DNA from: Paenibacillus sp. LS1
GTDB lineage: Bacteria > Bacillota > Bacilli > Paenibacillales > Paenibacillaceae
Direction of reading: 5' to 3'
DNA: 64,000 bases
Assembly: GCF_026013365.1 (NCBI RefSeq)
Contig: NZ_JAPDOE010000005.1
Coordinates: forward strand, 232,088 to 296,087
In this document: positions 60,358-64,000 of the stretch, piece after piece
Numbering within the stretch: the first letter of the stretch is position 1
Layout of the letters: every line of letters starts with the position of its first letter
Made by a program: the position numbers and the translations under genes
The notes under the pieces: model-generated
Told to the model about the DNA's origin: nothing
Database searches by the model: none
What the model saw: only the letters and a program-made list of their open reading frames with translations

Positions 60358-61665
60358 ATGAAATTTCTATCAGAAGAGACCGTCAACCTTGTTAAAGCAA
60401 TACCAACGGATGAACTTGCAGAGCGTTTAGGAATGTACTTGAAGCGATCAGGAAAATACTATAACCTTTGCTGTCCGAATCCTAACCATAGCGATGACCT
60501 AAAGCCCTTAACTTTTATTTTTCAATCAGGTCTATTTGTTTGTTATGGGAGTGGAGGCTGCGGGGCTAAAGGTGATGCAATCGCATTCTATAGCTGGCAT
60601 AAGTATGGAACATATACAGCCAAAACTGACTTCTATTACATGGTTGAAGAATTGGCTGACTTTATGGGTATTCAAGTAAGGTACAAAGATGGATCGGTCA
60701 AAGAATTAGATGCTTCAAGACCAAGCTATGTTCCAAAGGAACGGACTGTCGTTCAAATTGAACCAGCGAGTGCTGATATTTGCGACCGGACATATCGTAG
60801 GTTTTTAGACTTATGCCCTCTTTACACTGACAATTTTGAAGAGTGGACCGGCCCTAAGCGTCAATACACCAAACAACAAATAGCCGCTATTGGGTTCAGA
60901 TCCATACCCAGATCAGTGGAAGAAGCTAGGAGCATCGTGAATACTCTAATAAATGAAGGATATCCAATTGAAAGGGTACCTGGGTTCACTCAGTTTTTAG
61001 TGAAGGACGGAGATCCATCAAATGACCAGGATTGGTATTGGCTCATTGCTGGTGTGGGGAAATACTACATACCGGTACGTGATTATTTTGGTCGTATTGT
61101 ACGTTTGCGACTCCGCTCCAATTTTGAAAACACAAAGAAATACTTATGGTTCAGTACTGAGCCCATTGAAAACAAAAGTCGTGGAGGTGCTTCATCTGGT
61201 GCTCCGGTTAATGTGGTCATACCTTCAGCTTATCTCTCAAAGTGGAGTCCTGGCACTGATCTTATGAAGGTATATCCGTTCAAAAAGGTACTGATTATTG
61301 AGGGCGAACACAAAGCTTACATTTGTGCGGATAAGATACGTGAACTGAATGTTTTTGGAGAGCCTATTGCGATTTTAGCGGTACCCGGCTCAGGCAATTA
61401 TAAAGAGGTAATTGGTATTCTGAAGTATTGGGGGATCAAAGACGTTGCTTTAGCCTATGACATCGATGCATTTTACGATGAAAAGAAAGCAACCAAAAAA
61501 AATGAATACGTTAATAAACATTTAATTGAATTGACTCAGACTTTGTTGGAGGAAGATCAGATGAACTGTGAATTACTCACGTGGAATCCGAGAGAAGCCA
61601 AAGGTCTTGACGACTTATTTTTACAATCCGACAAATTACCAGTTGTATACAAAATACCAAAATAA
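60358..61665 (+). CDS. DnaG-type primase (CHC2 zinc finger plus TOPRIM)
   Basis: 435 residues, ATG behind ACGGAGGAAA. The zinc finger is C39-x4-H44...C62-x5-C68 (the second pair is wider than the usual CxxC). TOPRIM motifs: VLIIEGEHKAY (about 307) and DVALAYDIDAFYDE (about 362). The usual RNA-polymerase-like core between them is short and divergent. It should make RNA primers for plasmid replication or for the complementary strand after transfer. The SSB gene follows. Confidence 0.85.
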   Translation: MKFLSEETVNLVKAIPTDELAERLGMYLKRSGKYYNLCCPNPNHSDDLKPLTFIFQSGLFVCYGSGGCGAKGDAIAFYSWHKYGTYTAKTDFYYMVEELADFMGIQVRYKDGSVKELDASRPSYVPKERTVVQIEPASADICDRTYRRFLDLCPLYTDNFEEWTGPKRQYTKQQIAAIGFRSIPRSVEEARSIVNTLINEGYPIERVPGFTQFLVKDGDPSNDQDWYWLIAGVGKYYIPVRDYFGRIVRLRLRSNFENTKKYLWFSTEPIENKSRGGASSGAPVNVVIPSAYLSKWSPGTDLMKVYPFKKVLIIEGEHKAYICADKIRELNVFGEPIAILAVPGSGNYKEVIGILKYWGIKDVALAYDIDAFYDEKKATKKNEYVNKHLIELTQTLLEEDQMNCELLTWNPREAKGLDDLFLQSDKLPVVYKIPK

Positions 61666-61701
61666 AAAAGAAAGAAAAGTATTAAACAAACAGAAAAGGA
61701 T

Positions 61702-62154
61702 GTGTTTGCGATTCTGAACCGAATTATTCTCATTGGACGCACTACTAGAGACCCTGAGTTAAGGTATACCCCAGCAGGTGTAGCTGTTACGCAATTTACT
61801 TTGGCCGTGGACAGACCTTTTACAAGCCAAAGTGGAGAAAAGGAAGCGGATTTCATTCCTGTCGTAACTTGGAGACAGCTTGCTGAAACTTGTGCAAACT
61901 ATTTGCGCAAAGGACGACTGGTAGCAGTCGAAGGACGCATTCAGGTACGAAACTATGAAAATAATGAAGGCAAACGTGTCTACGTGACCGAAGTTATTGC
62001 AGACAATGTCCGTTTCTTAGAGTCTGCTAATCGAGGTAGTGTAAGTACTAATGAAGGAACTTCTAATGGAAGAGGTTCACAAAGTAACAATCAAGATCCA
62101 TTTGCTGATGACGGAAAACCGATTGATATCTCAGATGATGATTTACCATTTTAA
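61702..62154 (+). CDS. ssb: Single-stranded DNA-binding protein
   Basis: 150 residues from GTG 61702. LNRIILIGRTTRDPELRYTP, VAVTQFTLAVDRPF, DFIPVVTWRQLAETCANYL and GRIQVRNYENNEGKRVYVTE are the OB-fold of Bacillus-type SSB; the linker is short and the tail ends DISDDDLPF, the interaction tip for host repair proteins. Other SSBs begin at the position of LNR, so a start nearer the CTG at 61714 is possible. Probably co-transcribed with the primase. Confidence 0.95.
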   Translation: MFAILNRIILIGRTTRDPELRYTPAGVAVTQFTLAVDRPFTSQSGEKEADFIPVVTWRQLAETCANYLRKGRLVAVEGRIQVRNYENNEGKRVYVTEVIADNVRFLESANRGSVSTNEGTSNGRGSQSNNQDPFADDGKPIDISDDDLPF

Positions 62155-62183
62155 AATGATTGCAAGATGTGTTTAGGCAATTG

Positions 62184-62260
62184 TTGATACAACTGACCAA
62201 TATGCTATAACCCTTGCCGTAGGGATAATTTTGAACCCTGCGGCATTAGGGTTCACATGG
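62184..62260 (+). promoter_or_regulatory. Promoter and leader with two mutually exclusive hairpins
   Basis: Promoter TTGATA (62184-62189), 16 bp, TATAAC (62206-62211). Hairpin 1: GCCGTAGGG (62216-62224) with CCCTGCGGC (62236-62244). Hairpin 2: GAACCCT (62233-62239) with AGGGTTC (62248-62254), using the same CCCT. Hairpin 2 ends five bases before the GGAGG site, so the switch may control translation. No T tract is present. Confidence 0.65.
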
Positions 62261-62270
62261 AGGCAGTTAA

Positions 62271-62693
62271 ATGAGTGGAACTATAGGATTATCCTTATTT
62301 ATTTTACATATCGTTGATCCTGGTGGTCAAATCAAGGTGACATATCCAAGCTTTTCGCTTGGGTCATTAATAGAGGTTACTGAACGTAAAGTGCGAGAGT
62401 TCTATTTAGAACCAGATGGCTATGCCCAGATTATCCGGATTGATATGAACAATCCCGAAACGGAAGATCGAATCTGGTCACATGATTTTAAAAGTGAAGG
62501 TACTTTGTCAGAATCAATTCGAAACATTAGAAGGTACCATAATGCATTTAAAGGGACTAACGAAGCAACCGTTCGTAGTGCTATTTATTTTGCCTTAGGC
62601 AGAAATCTAGAAGCGTGTGCAGATCTGGTAATGGATACATTGCATTCGACTCTAAAAATCTCAAGTGAAAGTACTGCTTTTCAAAAGTCATAG
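62271..62693 (+). CDS. Hypothetical protein, 140 residues
   Basis: ATG behind TGGAGG. Beta N-half (FILHIVDPGGQIKVTYPSFS) and helical C-half (LSESIRNIRRYHNAFKGTNE). No family. It heads a three-gene run. Confidence 0.6.
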   Translation: MSGTIGLSLFILHIVDPGGQIKVTYPSFSLGSLIEVTERKVREFYLEPDGYAQIIRIDMNNPETEDRIWSHDFKSEGTLSESIRNIRRYHNAFKGTNEATVRSAIYFALGRNLEACADLVMDTLHSTLKISSESTAFQKS

Positions 62694-62704
62694 GAGGTCT
62701 TAAC

Positions 62705-62983
62705 GTGAAAAGGAACGGACAAGAATCGGAGACGAACCATATTAAACTAAGTGATAAAGAAATAAACAGTCTCTATATCACACTCAAGGAAGAGCGATAT
62801 CTTGCGTTATTTGATGTCTCAGGGAAATATGTGAGATATCACTTACAAAAGAAAAATGAAAGAATTCGACATGCCTCAGTGGGCACGGATCGATGTTTAG
62901 CACGAGTGTGTAAACTCAAATCAGATGAACAGGATCTGTTTTTTGATTTTCTTCCGGAAGACGTCATATTCGTGTCGGAATAA
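62705..62983 (+). CDS. Hypothetical protein, 92 residues
   Basis: GTG start behind AGGAGGTC. Contains RYLALFDVSGKYVRYHLQKK and an acidic end. No family. 11 nt after the previous gene. Confidence 0.6.
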   Translation: MKRNGQESETNHIKLSDKEINSLYITLKEERYLALFDVSGKYVRYHLQKKNERIRHASVGTDRCLARVCKLKSDEQDLFFDFLPEDVIFVSE

Positions 62984-63044
62984 TAGCATAAATGATGTGC
63001 GTGTCTATCACATTCTCTAAAATCAAGAAAAGGTGGGTTACTTA

Positions 63045-63410
63045 ATGAATACAATTTTAAACGAAATACTTACTGACAAACTGTCACTGATCGGATACTG
63101 TTCTGGTATTCTTGGACATCCGTCCAACAGACTTGAGCATGTGATGCGAGCATTCGAAAAAGCAAAGTGGGTAGATGAGGCGCTTCACGCTTTTGAAACC
63201 ATAGATCTAAGCAGGGAAGACGAAATATACAGAAATATTCATGATCAACTCATACAGCTAGCTGAGCTTAGGATTCATTTTAGAGAAAATACTTTGCCTG
63301 AAAACACCTGTTTAAACCCTTGTTATATATGGTATGAGCAAGTGAAGATAGGTAGGCAAGTAGATACAATGCTGAATGAATTTATCAAATCATTTAATGA
63401 CATCAATTAA
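63045..63410 (+). CDS. Hypothetical helical protein, 121 residues
   Basis: ATG 63045 behind AAGGTGGG. All-helical (DEALHAFETIDLSREDEIYR). No motif recognised. Confidence 0.6.
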   Translation: MNTILNEILTDKLSLIGYCSGILGHPSNRLEHVMRAFEKAKWVDEALHAFETIDLSREDEIYRNIHDQLIQLAELRIHFRENTLPENTCLNPCYIWYEQVKIGRQVDTMLNEFIKSFNDIN

Positions 63411-63433
63411 TCATTGCAATAGCAACATTCTTT

Positions 63434-63462
63434 ACCCAATGCAACCATGCATTGGGTTTTCA
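63434..63462 (+). terminator. Terminator before the last gene
   Basis: ACCCAATGCA (63434-63443) pairs with TGCATTGGGT (63448-63457), then TTTC. It lies only 25 nt before the next ribosome site, so it could also be part of a leader, but no consensus loop is present. Confidence 0.75.
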
Positions 63463-63486
63463 GTTAATAGAAAAGAGGACATACAG

Positions 63487-64000
63487 TTGACTTATTACAA
63501 ATTCAAGGCGATGGAATACGAGAAAAATTTCGCTAGGAAAGCGAAGAATGGAATACAGTTTTTCACTGGTAAAGGGAAGATAAATTTTATCTCCAAAATT
63601 ACACCGAAGTATTATCACTTTGTAACGGAGAAGAGTAAAAAACCGATTGCTGTCTCGAGACAAAAAATTAAAGAAGCAATTGAATATTTCTTATATCGAA
63701 GAATGGTAACACGTGAACAGCTGGGAAAATTCAATCAGTACAATAGTTTCCTAATGGGATTGCTTAAACTGATATTTTGCCAATCGAGTCAATTGGCCTG
63801 GATTAAGAAAAGCCTCAGTGCAACACCACGTATGAGGCTCGTCCTTAAAGGCACGAGATTCTTTTTTGCCGGCCTTGAAAAGTCACCTACAGATTTATAC
63901 AAGGTTCATCAGAACGGCGGTCGTTTTACACTATTCTCATACTACAACTTACGAAATGATGTCCATGAGACTTGGCTTTATCATGTAAAGCGACTCCGGA
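63487..64000 (+). CDS. Hypothetical protein, truncated by the window end
   Basis: A TTG start at 63487 behind AAAGAGGAC opens a frame that runs without a stop to the window edge (171 codons). It is basic and aromatic-rich (MTYYKFKAMEYEKNFARKAK; RMRLVLKGTRFFFAGLEKSP; FTLFSYYNLRNDVHETWLYH). No motif is recognised in the visible part. Confidence 0.6.
   Translation, partial: MTYYKFKAMEYEKNFARKAKNGIQFFTGKGKINFISKITPKYYHFVTEKSKKPIAVSRQKIKEAIEYFLYRRMVTREQLGKFNQYNSFLMGLLKLIFCQSSQLAWIKKSLSATPRMRLVLKGTRFFFAGLEKSPTDLYKVHQNGGRFTLFSYYNLRNDVHETWLYHVKRLR

Noticed and set aside
1..64000. tRNA or rRNA genes, insertion sequences
   Set aside because: No cloverleaf with a CCA end, no rRNA-like sequence and no transposase with DDE or serine/tyrosine recombinase motifs were seen in reading both strands.

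Overview
The window looks like part of a large, low-GC plasmid (or plasmid-like mobile element) of a Bacillales bacterium, probably a Paenibacillus or Brevibacillus relative. The evidence is strong AGGAGG-type ribosome sites, frequent TTG and GTG starts, sigma-A-type promoters, a Bacillus-type SSB ending in DDDLPF, a segregation actin, iteron-flanked replication initiators, a conjugative coupling protein, a CHC2 primase, and no ribosomal RNA, tRNA or housekeeping genes. The genus is inference.

Layout. 0-1.8 kb: a ParM/Alp-like actin and a small putative adaptor. 1.8-3.9 kb: about 2 kb without credible genes, containing a branched inverted-repeat structure and an AAGTTAA repeat cluster. 3.9-9 kb: a replication-relaxation (Replic_Relax) protein, an RHH-like pair, a duplicated zinc-ribbon/HTH protein and a frameshifted Xre-type regulator. 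9-17.5 kb: small operons, an array of cATTATAGTTGGTAAA sites, and two very large helical proteins. 17.6-29.5 kb: DinG-like helicase, membrane proteins, HExxH metallopeptidase, secreted TPM-domain coiled-coil protein, AbiU2-like HEPN protein and a RecF/SMC-like protein with a ruined P-loop. 29.5-46.9 kb: accessory region with pseudogenes, LytTR-like and RES-domain proteins, a methyltransferase-like protein without a catalytic motif, a DsbA-like protein, a duplicated DUF4238 module and a second HEPN protein. 47-52.7 kb: replication region with two Rep-like proteins, a large iteron array, DnaA boxes and an AT-rich stretch. 52-64 kb: degenerate VirB11-like protein, TraG/VirD4 coupling protein, S1-domain RNA-binding protein, second Replic_Relax protein, NYN nuclease, primase and SSB.

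The most striking feature is a dispersed RNA control architecture. At least 14 transcription units carry an intrinsic terminator between promoter and ribosome site. Nine are preceded, about 20-25 nt after the predicted start of transcription, by a covarying hairpin with an invariant C-ANGC-G loop (class I). Five have a hairpin with an invariant AAGCA loop whose 3' arm is also the 5' arm of the terminator, so the two structures exclude each other (class II). Class II sits on the replication/transfer core (rep, TraG, S1 protein, VirB11-like), class I mostly on other genes including primase and NYN. This suggests a plasmid-wide attenuation or antitermination regulon with two branches. I do not recognise it as a named RNA family.

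Other cross-cutting patterns are three AAGTTAA palindrome clusters spread over about 43 kb (candidate centromere or handcuffing sites), and three proteins that resemble P-loop ATPases but lack the catalytic P-loop residues.
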